Below, piece by piece: positions 36,868 through 48,892 of a stretch of DNA of 64,000 bases (positions are counted from its first letter, which is position 1; each line of letters begins with the position of its first letter). The stretch is taken from positions 15,179,412-15,243,411 of the forward strand of contig NC_090254.1 of assembly GCF_037325665.1 (NCBI RefSeq). Direction: 5' to 3'. The position numbers and the translations under genes were made by a program. This DNA comes from Littorina saxatilis (lineage: Eukaryota; Mollusca; Gastropoda; Littorinimorpha; Littorinidae). The notes under the pieces were generated by a model. The model saw only the letters and a program-made list of their open reading frames with translations. It did no database searches and was not told where the DNA came from.

Positions 36868-39006
36868 GCGAGAGAAAACGACTACAGGGAGGCATGACGT
36901 CATGATGCAATAATTGACGTCAAAGACTTTTGACCGTGACGTAATCTTCTTACGCGAGCTTTATACATAGTCTTGGATAACCACACACACATAGACTTGG
37001 AAACTACAGAATTTCTACCCGTCCAAAGCGGCCTTGGGTGGCGTTTGCTCAAAAAATGGGGGCGCCTATTGCACCCACCGTATTTGTGTTAGTATGGTCC
37101 CAATTTTTGGTGAACTTCCATCTTCAACTGTAGCCCGTAGCCGGGCCCAAAGATTCCTTCTTTCATGTAGGGGAAGGGCTCCTAATATGGACCGGCTCCT
37201 AATATGGACCACCACCAACTAACGGCGCTAGAGCGCTCAAAAAAGTTTTATTCGCTGTATTCACCCTCTTTGGATAACTTGCTCATGTCAAAACAGTTGC
37301 AGAAACACAAATCTCAAAACCGTTAGGCTTTTTCTCTTTTTTCACTTTTGGCAGCGTTCACTCTAAATTTGCCGCCTAAAACGGACTCGTTTCTGTCTAC
37401 AGCCAAAGCTTTTATCAAACAGAAATGGCTATATATGACAGCTAAAACCGTATTTGTTACATTTTAGCAGTGTTGACCCCGAGTTTCTACTGCAAACAAA
37501 AAATAATAGCAAAATCTCAAAGTATGTGCGAGTCCCCTAATATGGACCACCTTTAACAAATCGAAGAAAATAAAAGCTAAAGGCTATTTTCATTAATTCA
37601 TTAAGAAGCTTGCTGGTAATAACCTATAACTAGCCCTCGAGATTTAAAAAAAAATGCAACGAAAAGTCTTTTTTTCGTGGAAGTTGATAATTTCACTTAT
37701 TTTCACTCTGTTTTTGATAAGCTTCTCTAGTTTCCTGGTGTGCTTCAAATAATGCTCTCATCAACCCGAAACAGATAAATCTAGAGCATATTTTAATTAG
37801 GCTGACTTGTACACTAATTTGTATCATGTTATTTTGAAATATAGGGGGCTTTTTACAGTGATTCGTGAAGGCCGCTTCACTGGTCCATATTAGGCGCCCA
37901 GGCTCCTAATATGGACCCTTTGTGATTTTTTCTGTATTTAATTTTTGCTGAATGTGTATCAAAGCTATTTTACTCTAATTAGGCCTAACGGTTCACCTAA
38001 GAAAGAAGGACTACCAAACACAAAATGAAACTTCTTTACACGAAAACAAGCTAGTTATCAGCAATAAACAAAAAGTGGTCCATATTAGGGGCCCTTCCCC
38101 TATTATCGGTATGAACATTTCTCAAGTCGATTACAGTATAGCGTTCGTGGGATACCTCCAGCTTCGCTGGGATAAAAGGCATGTAGGCTACTACTTTGTG
38201 GAATGCGATTTTTTAAACATTTTTACAAATCGCGGTTTTAGGTTCGACGTAATTTGTAAAATGTTTTTACATTTTTACAAATCACGGGTTAACAACGTCA
38301 CTTTGTCGTATTTGATTTCAGGCAGAGTCGTCCCCGTGTACACGAATTTGCTAACCATCTCTTACCTGGTCAGGCTTTTAATCAATCAATCAATCAATCA
38401 ATCAATGAAGCTTATATCGCGCATATTCCGTGGGTACAGTTCTAGGCGCTCTGCAGTGATGCCGTGGGAGATGAAATTTTATACGGGATATGGGATACGG
38501 ACTCACCACTGTGACACGTAAAAGACCTCGGTCATTCTGCCATACGTACAGGTGGCTGATTACACCTGAACACGCACCCACCTGGGCAGCGTGACTCTGT
38601 TGCTGTTAGCTTTCCACTGTCGAGGAAGCGACCCGAATTTCACAGCGATGGGACAATAAAGTTATGAAAATGAAAAAGAAAAATGAAAACATGCCAAGGG
38701 GACACATACCAAAGATTAAAAGCGTGATTGATCTCTGAACAGTTTGATCTCATTGCCATTCGTTGTTTGTCCTCTGCAAAGACCGCTCGATCAGCGTGCC
38801 AGTGAAGGTTTCGCTTGGTTATTGATTAAACGTTCCAAAAACTGACCTTTCTTGTTACTTGATTCTTGATTTTGGAACATTAACTGTCAATCTGCTTCCG
38901 AATTTGTCAGTTAAATGTGTATTGTTGCTGTAATGAAGATTATTAGAATGAACATTAATTGTAAGGCGCTTGGAACTTTATTATGATTTGCGCCATATAA
39001 ATACCC

Positions 39007-39052
<46 letters not shown>

Positions 39053-39375
39053 TATTAATATTATAATGACTTCTACTTTGAATGTTTCAGAGCGGTGATC
39101 TGGACGAAGCAGCTGCCTACAGTGAGCTCGGGTGGAAACTGTCGCAGGAAAATGGCGGCGACATGTCGAAGAGAAGTTTTGACTCCATTTCACACACTGG
39201 CAGCGACTTAGCCGACTTCAGCGACTTCGGCGACTCATCGGTCGGCCGCAGACGGGAACAAAATTTCTTCGGCGACTCATCGGTCGGCCGCAGACGGGAA
39301 CAAAATTTGCGCGCCGCACTCAGGGTTGCTGAGATTGCGACCGAAATCCTTCTGAGAATAAGACCATCTTATTAG
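34921..39375 (+). CDS. Secreted peptide precursor (neuropeptide-like), two coding exons
   Basis: Exon 1 (34921-35010, 30 codons) encodes a signal peptide with core FFVFAAVLQISSLVHC. It ends at CAG|GTAAGA. Exon 2 (39091-39375) follows TTTGAATGTTTCAG and joins in phase 0, giving 124 aa. After the signal comes a short acidic spacer, then a KR site (residues 57-58) and SFDSISHTGSDLADFSDFG. Two GRRR sites follow (Gly could amidate the preceding Val), each followed by EQN, which could form pyroglutamate. The tail NLRAALRVAEIATEILLRI is helix-prone. There are no cysteines after the signal, so it is not a disulfide-rich toxin. The FDSI block recalls pedal-peptide/orcokinin family peptides, but the match is short and I do not assign a name. 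Inferred role: prohormone processed in the secretory pathway. Extra exons in the 4-kb intron are possible. Confidence 0.75.
36718..36866 (+). repeat. (CAGA)n then (CA)n microsatellite
   Basis: ACAGACAG repeats to about 36750, then nearly pure CA to 36866. Gives spurious Cys-Val and Thr-His frames. Confidence 0.98.
37170..38100. mobile_element. TA-flanked inverted-repeat element with CTAATATGGACC motifs
   Basis: Ends GGGGAAGGGCTCCTAATATG (37170) and, reversed, CATATTAGGGGCCCTTCCCC (38081-38100), each bordered by TA. The motif CTAATATGGACC or its complement recurs inside at about 37179, 37197, 37533, 37882 and 37905 and near the right end. No coding capacity. The TA duplication suggests Tc1/mariner-type mobilisation. 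Confidence 0.85.
38380..38690. mobile_element. SINE 3' end (minus) joined to another repeat tail (plus)
   Basis: 38380-38480 is a minus-strand SINE end: an (AATC)n tail then CTTATATCGCGCATATTCCG and CTAGGCGCTCTGCAGTGATG, matching 48300-48399 in reverse. 38585-38680 is the plus-strand tail block (GTTGCTGTTAGCTTTCCACT, CAGCGATGGGACAATAAAG) that is tandemly repeated at 28028-28362. Confidence 0.75.
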
Positions 39376-41037
39376 ATACTGGGTAACACCCGCAAATTGT
39401 TGAGGTGCCTCTGTAATTTTGCAATTTACTTCAATCACGCTTTCTGGTGTCTAAAATAGGCAGTATGGGATCACTGTATATATATACATTCTAGTATTTA
39501 AAAATGACATTTGATTATGTGCAAAGTAAATCATTATTTTATGATAGACGTAGAAACTTTGGAAATAGGTGTCAAAATGGCGCTGAAAAGCGGGACACAG
39601 AGACCCCACGCATCTTTGTTGAAAGCTGAGGCAAAAATCATAGAGCTCTAAAACCGTAAAAGAGCACTTGAAGTTGTAAAGTAAGTTCATTTTGAAGTAG
39701 GCATTACAGAAAATGTTTTTTGACTTAGGGTATTCAAGAGAAGCGAAGGGGAAATAAAGTACATTCGTTCGTCACATTCGTGTCCAGAGGGGGCCCTCTC
39801 ACAATCATGAAGACACGTCACCTCACCTGTGTAAACTCATGCTATGTGGGAGTTGAAATCATGTGCAAAATGTCATACTTTCGATTAGTAATCTGCAGTA
39901 ATGCGCAGATTAATAAATCATTGCACAGGACGCTTTTATCTGGCGGAACTTTCGCTTCGGTTCCGTATGTCACGAACGTGATCGCGGCCTATTTTTGACA
40001 CTACCACGAGACGGGTTTCGAAAGCCTGTTCCAGTACGCACACATAGCATGTGAGAACGAGGTCAGCTATAAAAATAGCTCAGATCTGACCCGTATGGAC
40101 TAGAAATTCGGATTTTAAACTGGGTCGTTTCCGGTTTCGTTCCTGTGACGTAACGTGATCTGCACCGTTCTACTCTGTTTTATTTGCGTTTTGCGAAACT
40201 GCTGGACTTGCTGGAACCAAAATATGATCAGTAAATAATAATTCAATGTTGTATAAATAAGTTTCAATCAGTATTTGAAGCCGATGGCGCATATTGCTTG
40301 AAATAAGCGACGATTTTGAACATGACTGCCCTTCGGCACTGCAGCTTTCTGTGTTTCCAGTGTGACGAACGATGCACAATCGGATGCGTGTACGATTCAT
40401 TGCTTGCTACCCTTAATAAATTTCATTGAATAGTACATGGGTGAAACTAGCCCGTCAATCTGAAAATAAGTCTGACAGAAATTCCGTCAATCTGCAATTA
40501 AAAAAAAAATTATTATTAATTTTTTTTTAAACCAAAACTACTTGCGGAACGCGTTTTCGAACTGCTCTTTATTATATAAACCATTTCATCAGTTTTTCTG
40601 CAAAAAAAATTTTTAAACTTGTGTCCCACTTCTGTTACCCAGTATCTGAGATGGTCTCAGATCTATATTATGAAAGAAGATGATAAAAATGGATATGCCG
40701 GTGACTAGTTGACAGTTATGTTGATATTAATATTTCGGCCGGTCCGTTTGCATTAAACATTGGATGATCCATTTTTTTCGCTTCCTGGTTTTATCTGTAT
40801 ATAATTATATCCTAGAGAAGTGTCTTTGTCAGATAGATGTACGCATGCACAGGCAGACAGAGGGCGAGATAGAGAGAGAGGGAGTCACACACACACACAC
40901 ACGCATTTACAGACACACACACACAGACAGACAGACACACACACACACACGCACACACACTCACACACACACCTACACTTACACACACACAAACACAGAA
41001 CGACGTAAAGCGGTGCATGCACTGGCAGCAACGTGCA
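39376..41037. other. 3' flank of the peptide gene and intergenic DNA
   Basis: After the presumed 3' UTR there is no recognisable exon. A CA-rich microsatellite lies at 40877-40997. Confidence 0.45.
39748..39760 (+). terminator. Candidate poly-A signal of the peptide gene
   Basis: GAAATAAAG contains AATAAA, about 375 bp after the stop codon. It is the first canonical signal I see downstream. Confidence 0.35.
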
Positions 41038-41041
41038 TTAA

Positions 41042-41768
41042 AGGCACAGTAAACCTCCCGTAAACCATCACAGAGCTCCCCGAGCGTCTACATATGTACA
41101 GTACAAGCATACTTCCATTTGAACGCTCAACGAACGGGAACATCCTGGCTGCTTTCTGTCGAGCCTGAGAAATTTTCAAAGAATTTATTTTCGTGGACTT
41201 GCTCGTCTACAACAATGGCGCCTCGTTTTGCGCTAGACCTAACTTTTAAAATCATCTAAATAATAAATTGAAAGCTTGTTACACAAACATTCTTTAATCA
41301 TAAAAGAATTCTTTTTTCATCAAGACAAGATCAGTACAATTCGAAGTTGTGAAAGTTTGAAAAAAGAAAAGCCCGGAAGCAGGGTCACGCAAGGGTCGTA
41401 GCAGACGACGGTTTATGCATAGTCCGCCGTTCCTCTCAACAGTCAAAAGCCATCGCTAGAGTTCTTGTGAACCACAGCCGTTTGTTTCGTGCATAAAAAC
41501 GTGCTATTGTAGATAAGCTCACATCGAGTCGCATTCAAATGACTAACTGACGACTCCATTGTGAAAAAGGGAAACTGGATCACACGGGTTCACGATGGCT
41601 CAGGGGTAAGATAAACCACGCAAAAATAAATTCTTTGAAAATTGTTCGCTCTTTACGGAGGGCACCTAGGATGTTCTCAATCGGTGAGTGTTTAAATGAA
41701 AGGGTGTTTGTACTGTGTGTAAAAGCCTGACCGTATCTGTGATGGTTTACGGGAGGCTTACTGTGCCT
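41042..41768. mobile_element. TTAA-flanked MITE with ~160-bp terminal inverted repeats
   Basis: TTAA stands at 41038-41041 and 41769-41772. The ends AGGCACAGTAAACCTCCCGT and the complement of ACGGGAGGCTTACTGTGCCT continue as imperfect inverted repeats for about 160 bp (GAACATCCTGG against CCTAGGATGTTC, TTTTCAAAGAATTTATTTT against its complement). TTAA with AGG-type ends suggests Kolobok or piggyBac-like mobilisation; the choice between them is open. Non-coding. Confidence 0.85.
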
Positions 41769-41877
41769 TTAAACTCAGGTCAGCCTGTACCCCGAGTTAT
41801 ATCTGAATCAACACCCAAGATCTCATCGAGACAGACAGATGTACGCATGTTTATATAGACATACAAACGGACAGACA

Positions 41878-41968
41878 TAGAGAGAGAGAGAAAGAGAAAG
41901 AGAGAGAGAGAGAGAGAGAGTCACATATAGGCTTACAGACATATAAACACACATACACGCACACACCA

Positions 41969-42018
<50 letters not shown>

Positions 42019-42100
42019 CACAAACACACTCAAACCAACAGACACACCCACGAACCAACACACACACGCACACACACCCACACACACACACTCACACATA
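41878..42100 (+). repeat. (GA)n and (CA)n microsatellite cluster
   Basis: GA-rich 41878-41920 followed by CA-rich sequence to 42100 with an ATATATAT end. Confidence 0.95.
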
Positions 42101-44441
42101 TATATATAATTCAAGAAACTCTTTTTCCGCTGCACCACTCCACACAATGAAGGCTGGAAAACTTTTTAAAACTTAAAAAGCTTATTTAAACAACACAATA
42201 AAAAGTTCAAAACCAAGCCAGAATGTCGCATCTTTTTAAATCCAAATTTTCGGCCCGCAGGCCTTCTTCAAGGTGCACAGACCAAGCGTCTATTCACGAC
42301 TTTCCGACCTTGACATTGTAGTGGGGGTCAAGTGGGCGTCGGCATCATTGTCCAATCAGAAATTTTGATGCGCTTCCGCTTCCTGTCCCGCCCAGTCTGC
42401 GCAAAAGAAATGGCGCAAAACTGTTTGCGCGGAAAAAGGTGATGAAAAAAAGAACACAACCTGGTTTGATAACCAAATGATTGCGATCTTGCATTCTAGC
42501 ATCATTTAATGTGGAACAACGACACATCTGATAAACAAATAGCCAGTTTGTTACCAACATGAGAAACTAGGGTTTAGAATCGAAGCGGTAAACCCGGACG
42601 CTGTTTGTACACGTAAATCCGGAGAAGCTATCGAAGTAGGTGACATGTCGTTTCACTCCGAGTGTGCCACTGCCAGCACCGGCCCTCTACCCGCCAAACC
42701 CCCACTAGGCAGGGAAAGTGGTTCGACCTTGCATGAATGCAGGGCAAGTTCGAGTTTGCTAGCTAAAATTGCGGCTAGTGCTTGCCTTGTCTAGATCTGA
42801 AACTTTTTCAATTGGATTTTTTCTCTCTATTATACTGGAATAAGTGGGTGCTTTTCTAGATCTAAGCATCGACCGAATTAGATAATGATGTTCCTTGCAT
42901 TGCATTCTCCTAAATCTGTTATTCTAACCAGTTTGTTTAAGAATATAATTGTTCATTTTTTGTTGATAAGCTTACAAGATTTTTTCTTTTTTAAGTAAGT
43001 GGTTTCACACGTACAACATGAGACCCACATGCACTAGACAATGGAAGTTGAGGTCCTCGTTCAATACCACAAATGCCAGTATTATACTTCAGACTCCTTT
43101 TGGAGGAATGTGTGGGGTTTGGGTGTTGAACTTGAAGTGGCAGATTGTTTGCACAGGTATGAATGTTCGTACGTTCGTACGTGCACGCATGTATGCAGGC
43201 ATTTGTTTGTCAAGCAGGAACATGCAACATTTTGTTGACCGTATGTGAGTGCGTGTGTAATAAAACCAACGACAAACAATACAAAAAGCTCCAGCTCTGC
43301 TTCTTCACCAGTCACAGACGCATTGCGTTGTTCAGCTTTCCAGAAATATATTAACTCAGTCAGAACCGGCTTCATGAATATTTTATTTCAGGAAAAAGTC
43401 AATCGAATCTACACAAAAAAAGGTTATTGCGTTGTTCTGTCTTTGAGACTGTATCACGTAATATTGAGCTACTAGAAGAAACATGTCTGTGGCATAGTTT
43501 GACCCAACAGATAGAGAAGTCAACAGAGGTATTCTGCCGTCAGCAGCTTTATTGCTGTTTTGAATTTGATCTTGCATAATTTTATTACATAATTTTGCAA
43601 CACACAAAGAAATCGTAATTGAATATTTTACGCAAAATTGAATAATTCGCAAACATGTTTGTATGAACAAATATTATTTTTAGAAAATATGAGTGTGAGG
43701 ATGGACGTATTTTGAGTGAAGTAGCAGAAATTCTTTTTAAGTTCTTTGGCTTCATGCACACGTTCTGTTAATTACGTTCTTAGCAGGGAGATCCAGATTA
43801 ATAATACTGCTGTGACAGGTTGTGGTTTCCATACACACTTTGAATACAGGGAAAAAAAACCACAGTTAAAAAAAAAATGTGCACATAGGATTAAAATATT
43901 AAAGTGTACAGAATAAAAGCAACATATTTACAAAAACAAATCTCGTGGTTCTCTTGTCAAACCCACTGTAGTAAGCACAGAATAGGAGAGAAGATTTTGG
44001 AGAAGGTGGCTTAACCTACTGAAGTAAATGATCAAGAGGATTCTAAGCATCCAGTGCTAAAGCTCTCAAATCACAAGACAAACACACTTGTTGTGGCTAA
44101 AAAAAAACATACCCACAAATTGTAAACATCTATTACAAAATTATATATATTGTATGGATCTGTCTTTGTAAAATATACTGTACAGCATTTTTTTTAATAA
44201 TCTGCACAAATCTCGTGGTTCTCTTGTCAAGTAGTAGGCACAGAAAAAACCTTGTGTTTTGTCTTGTAAATTATACTTTACTAAAATTAATGTGTACAGT
44301 ATTCTAAGAAAAGAAAAATTCTTCCTTTTTATCATATCAATTGCCTCCCTTGAATTTTATTTGTAAAATAATTCTGAGAAAAAAAGCTTTCTACTTAAAA
44401 GCAGTGCAATCAAGAAAATGGGTACAACCTATGTGTATACC
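42101..44441. other. Intergenic, no gene recognised
   Basis: Contains TTTTCGGCCCGCAGGCC at 42248. A short direct repeat ACAAATCTCGTGGTTCTCTT occurs near 43935 and again near 44205, each followed by GTAAGCACAGAA-like sequence. No exon with both splice sites was found. Confidence 0.4.
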
Positions 44442-44447
44442 TTTATT
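44442..44447 (-). terminator. Candidate poly-A signal (minus strand)
   Basis: TTTATT on the plus strand is AATAAA on the minus strand, about 315 bp after the stop of the minus-strand gene. Confidence 0.3.
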
Positions 44448-44760
44448 CCTTATTCTTTTTATTTAATTGAAGATGTCACTATGCAGTTTTACTGATTTAA
44501 AAAAAATTCGCTTCAAATTATCTCCCTTGAACAAACACTTCTTTTTACAATTAAATTTTGTTTACACGAAGAGGTAGTTTTAAGGGTATATACAAGAAAA
44601 CAATATTGCAACCTTAGATGTATTTACATTTGGACTAATTCCATTAAAAAAAAAATTCAAACTATAAATGATAAATCAAAATAAAACAGATTTTGAGGCT
44701 GTGCACAAGCTAATAGGATTAAACACGAAAGTCGTACCCAAGAATCGTCAAATACTTTTG

Positions 44761-47700
44761 CTAACAGCTATACTTAAACATAAGAAAATATGATCTGCAT
44801 CTCTTGTTATGAAGATGATGGCACTGGTCCACCGAAGTGCATGCCATATATGCTTTACTGTGCGCTCTCCCTCTCAATGGTCTTTCTCTGGCTGACTCGA
44901 TTCTGAGGAGATAAAAGAAAACACATTCAGTACAAGCTGTACAAAATAACAACAAAACTAGTATTACTTAAAGTAGCTGCTGGTTTCTGAGTATTTGATT
45001 GAAGGCCCAATCCGACTTGTAAGAAGTTTGCCCGACTGTCGCAGATTTGGTCAGGTAATTGCATGGAGTAAAATCATGCCTCAATTTGGTAACATACAAA
45101 CTGCAATATTCTAAGGCTGTGAGTGTGAGAATACATCGGCGCCACTTTTTAAAAACTTTCTTTTTGTGTGTGCGCATGTTTTAGTGCCAAAAATGAATAG
45201 GCCGAGTGCTCTCTCTGCAAAACTTGTGTGAAGCTTCAGAGCTCTATCAATGGTTTGAAAGAAAAAACATACTTTTCCATTTTTGACGTTCTTGTTCCCT
45301 TCCCTGTGAAATTTACTGTCCGTAGGTTACTGGATTTTGTTAATGTCCGTGAAAACCTCAACTTTTCATTGCTGAGTGCCTAGTGATAGCTATCCCCCTC
45401 AACGACCTAGCACTGCTGAATCCTGATTCTTCCCATTGTTTGATTCTGTAATGAAATTGTGTAGTTGGTAGTTATGTGAGCTTCTTCTTGGGGGGGGGGG
45501 GTGGGGTGGGGGTGGGGGGGGGGGGTTATTTAACCATCAGATCACAAAGTAAGACTTCATTGTAATGTGCAGATATTTGTTCAGGTAGCCCAGCATTTTC
45601 TATGTGAAAACATGTTGCTAACTAACATGAACCCAACCATAAAACGTGATGTAGGTGAGTAGCCCATCTAGAAAAAAGAACCTGTTCTAATTCCGAATTA
45701 GAACAGGTTCTTTTTTCTAGATGGGCTACTCACCTACATCACGTTTCATGGTTGGGTTCATGTTAGTTAGAAACATGTTTTCAAATTCTCATCAGGCAAT
45801 CACGGCTGACACTAAACACAGAACAGGTGGGAAAGACATAATTCAATCTACTCACCTTCCTTGCATTGTGAGACTGGCCATATGAATCTGCTGAAGTAGT
45901 TCCTGCACATATTTAATGAAATATTCATCTTAATAACGTGTTAATATCGCTTGTTCTAGCAAATCAGACTTGACAGTTTTCTGAAGGCTTGCACAATTTA
46001 AGAGCTTGCCTGTCCCCAATCATTACAATAAGAAACAACATCTAGTATGCAAGTATTTTCAGGGTATGAAGGTTTTAATATAATGTCGGTTCTTCTGGGG
46101 GCATGGAGAAACACCTCACACAACACATTTCAAACAATTGAGGTCACACCATAGGTTTACTCACAAACAAACAACAGCAATACAATAAACAGTCTGCAAA
46201 CGCCTACATGTTGTCTACACTAGGTATAAAGAAACAAAGAAGCACATGAAGACGGGCTTTGTCAAGTAGACCATTATAGCGAATGAGCAACAGCTGATGA
46301 TCCAGACCACCAAATTGACATGATTTCCCCTTATTTAGTTTGTGATTGTAGTCATATTGACGATGCCTGACTTCAATTTTTCTAAGTAAGTCTCTTGGTG
46401 CGTTTACGGATACATTCATTGTCACAATTACGACATGCTAATGTCTAACCTGGGTAAACTTCAATTCATGACTTTTTTTTAACTGGCATAGACATTATGA
46501 GCATACCAGAATTATTTTCCTGTTAGACTGTCTTCTTCTTTTTCTTCTTCTGCGTTCGATATTCATGGCTGTCATATCGTCAGGTCAGTGGCTGCCATGA
46601 AGTCTGCATAAACCAATTAAATAAATAATTAAGGAAAAAACCCACCCTTACATCATAATAAATCAGAACCATCAAAACCACCCCCCACCCATCCAATAAA
46701 ACCTGCATACAAAAAACACTTCAAAATAAAAAAATGAAAACATTTAATTCCACTTCAAAAATATAAAAGTTGTTATGTTTTATTTTCATTATCTCTTTAC
46801 ACACACAAAAATTGCTGTGCAAATCTTTTTAAAAACATCAATGCCCGAGACACCAGTAACCTGTTTATGTTGTTGACCTTGTAGCTTTTCAGTTTAAGAG
46901 GCTGTTCAAAAAACCGTTTCCCTGGAATCTGCACTATGATAACCATGAATAATACCGTAGGGAAAATATTACATCACCAAGACCTAAGAAATAACACCAA
47001 CCGACACTCCTCACCCTTATTTCACCCACTATGCCAACCCAAAGACTGGAAAATAATCATCAAATACAGAATGAACAAAAATGCTTGATTTCATTTCTTC
47101 AATGATAAGTTGAAAATCTTCATTCTTCATAATAATGTTATTGGCATAATGTGTAATTGCCACAATTTACAGAGTTTTATGAAAAAATGGTGCGATAAAA
47201 ACCAAAGGGAAAACATTTGTTCATATACTGATACCTTATTTACCTTGTGGCTTGTGTGCCCCAGGTTTAGGAGCTGCTCAAACGTCCATTGCTCCTCAGT
47301 CTGCAAGAAATTAAGCGATGGCCTGAAGGAGAATGGAAAAAAAATCCTTTGTCAGCACCCTGTGTTTGTGTGTGGGTGGGTGTTTTAGATAAATAGGCAG
47401 GGTGGGGGGGGGGGGGGGGGTGGGTGTGTGCAATAGGTACCACGCCTAATGCAGTCTGCAAAACAAGTGCAACACTTCTACAGAGCTTTTATGATACAAA
47501 GCTTCAAATAAGAAACACATTACAATCAAATGAAAGCTGAGCCTGTCATTGCAAAATAAGAAGGAATATACAACAATCCAGTGGCATGTAAAATATTGTT
47601 CCTTCAGAAAGATGGCTCTGACAGCAGAAACAATTTAACTTGAAGTTTGAGTCAAAAATTATTTCTCTACATTAGCGAACGTAGGCTACTTGCAGTTATA

Positions 47701-48725
47701 CCCCTCACACATGAAATATTCACAGATTGAATAACAGTTTGTTCCCAATGTTGCTTCCGTGTATCGGTTAGATCCATCTCGGTTAGATCCATCTGCAGAG
47801 TACGGATTGTCATCCGTTTAAAAAGGAAAAACAATCAGAACTTGTCATCAGTGATCAACCTACCTTGCAAGAGTGGGGTGAAACACTCACTTCCTGCCAA
47901 CATGTCTGCAAAAAAAAGAGGAAACAATGCCAATGAAAGCTTAAAATGATTCTTGTGTTCAATATGTGTACACGTGCTTCATTTCATAGGGGCGGGGATA
48001 TAGCTCAGTTGGTAGCGCGCTGGATTTGTATTCAGTTGGCCGCTGTCAGCGCGAGTTCGATCCCAGGTTCGGCGGAAATTTATTTCACAGAGTCAACTTT
48101 GTGTGCAGACTCTCTTCGGTGTCCGAACCACCCCCCGTGTATACTACATTGGGTGTGCACGTTAAAGATCCCACGATTGACAAAAGGGTCTTTCCTGGCA
48201 AAATTGCTTGGGCACAGTTAATAATTGTCTACCATACCCGTGTGACTTGGAATAAGGCCGTGAAAGGTAAATATGCGCCGACATGGCTGCAATTTACTGG
48301 CCGTATAAAATTTCATCTCACACGGCATCACTGCAGAGCGCCTAGAACTGTACCCACGGAATATGCGCGATATAAGCCTCATTGATTGATTGATTGATTT
48401 CTGGGGTGAAAGTGTAAAATATATCGATGGATTGATAGAACAATATAGCCTCAAGTTCACCGCACCAAAAAATACTTATCAATTAACATTGTCATCACTC
48501 GATCAGCTATTCCATCTCTTTCATTTTGATTAGTGCTTTTGTGAACAAGAAACACTTAACAAGTGGCTCTATCCCATCTCCCCCCTTTCCCCTATCCCAT
48601 CTCCCCCCTTTCCCTCGTCGCGATATAACCTTCGTGGTTGAAAACGACGTTAAACACCAAATAAAGAAAGAAAGAAATCTCTTTCATGTGTGTGTGTGAT
48701 GGTGTGAGCGTGTGTGTGTTTGTGT

Positions 48726-48780
<55 letters not shown>

Positions 48781-48892
48781 TGAACAAGCTTTGAAAAACG
48801 TATGTTTACCTTGCTCTAGATCTACTGATTTTCGTAGGCGGAGACTTCTCTGCCGTGAGGGGCGGCTTCGTTTCCCTGGCAGAATTCAACAT
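44761..48892 (-). CDS. Multi-exon minus-strand gene, function unknown
   Basis: Four 3' exons have good splice sites and join in phase. 47905-47864 has a TTTTTTGCAG acceptor and donor CAAG|GTAGGT, and reads TCWQEVSVSPHSCK. 47300-47244 has a TTTCTTGCAG acceptor and donor AAG|GTAAAT, and reads TEEQWTFEQLLNLGHTSHK. 45902-45856 has donor GAAG|GTGAGT and reads ELLQQIHMASLTMQG. 44902-44761 has a TATCTCCTCAG acceptor and ends KRCRSYFLMFKYSC then stop. An upstream exon 48892-48810 starts with ATG (MLNSARETKPPLTAEKSPPT) and ends CAAG|GTAAAC. Its phase (2) does not fit the next listed exon, so another exon or an alternative splice is needed. I recognise no domain. Confidence 0.45.
45605..45783. repeat. 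Near-perfect palindrome, 89-bp arms, 1-bp loop
   Basis: Arms 45605-45693 and 45695-45783 are complementary with two mismatches. Centre TTCTAATTC-C-GAATTAGAA. It lies in an intron region of the minus-strand gene. Confidence 0.97.
47990..48399 (+). mobile_element. tRNA-derived SINE with (ATTG)n tail
   Basis: The head has an A-box TAGCTCAGTTGGTAGCG and a B-box GAGTTCGATCCC. The body continues with GTGTGCACGTTAAAGATCCC and ends CAGAGCGCCTAGAACTGTAC, CCACGGAATATGCGCGATAT, then ATTGATTGATTG. It lies upstream of exon 47905-47864, in the intron after the first exon of the minus-strand gene. The tail matches fragments at 27081 and 38380. Confidence 0.95.
48686..48780 (+). repeat. (GT)n microsatellite
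   Basis: About 90 bp of GT repeats next to the donor of the first minus-strand exon. Confidence 0.97.

Larger units (their letters stand above)
35011..39090 (+). other. Intron of the peptide gene, repeat-filled
   Basis: Starts GTAAGAAC and ends TTTCAG. It contains a (CAGA)/(CA) microsatellite, a 931-bp TA-flanked element, SINE pieces and a (TTA)n run at 39008-39056 just before the acceptor. Between 35100 and 36600 I see no defined repeat or exon. Confidence 0.7.

Noticed and set aside
36462-36910. Cys-Val and Thr-His repeat frames
   Set aside because: Translation of the (CA)n microsatellite.
38075-38521. 148-codon frame containing NQSMKLISRIFRGYSSRRSA
   Set aside because: This is the reversed SINE tail, also seen in reverse at 48218-48460.
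47990-48070. Functional tRNA gene
   Set aside because: Good A and B boxes, but it continues into a SINE body and tail, and the acceptor stem is poor.
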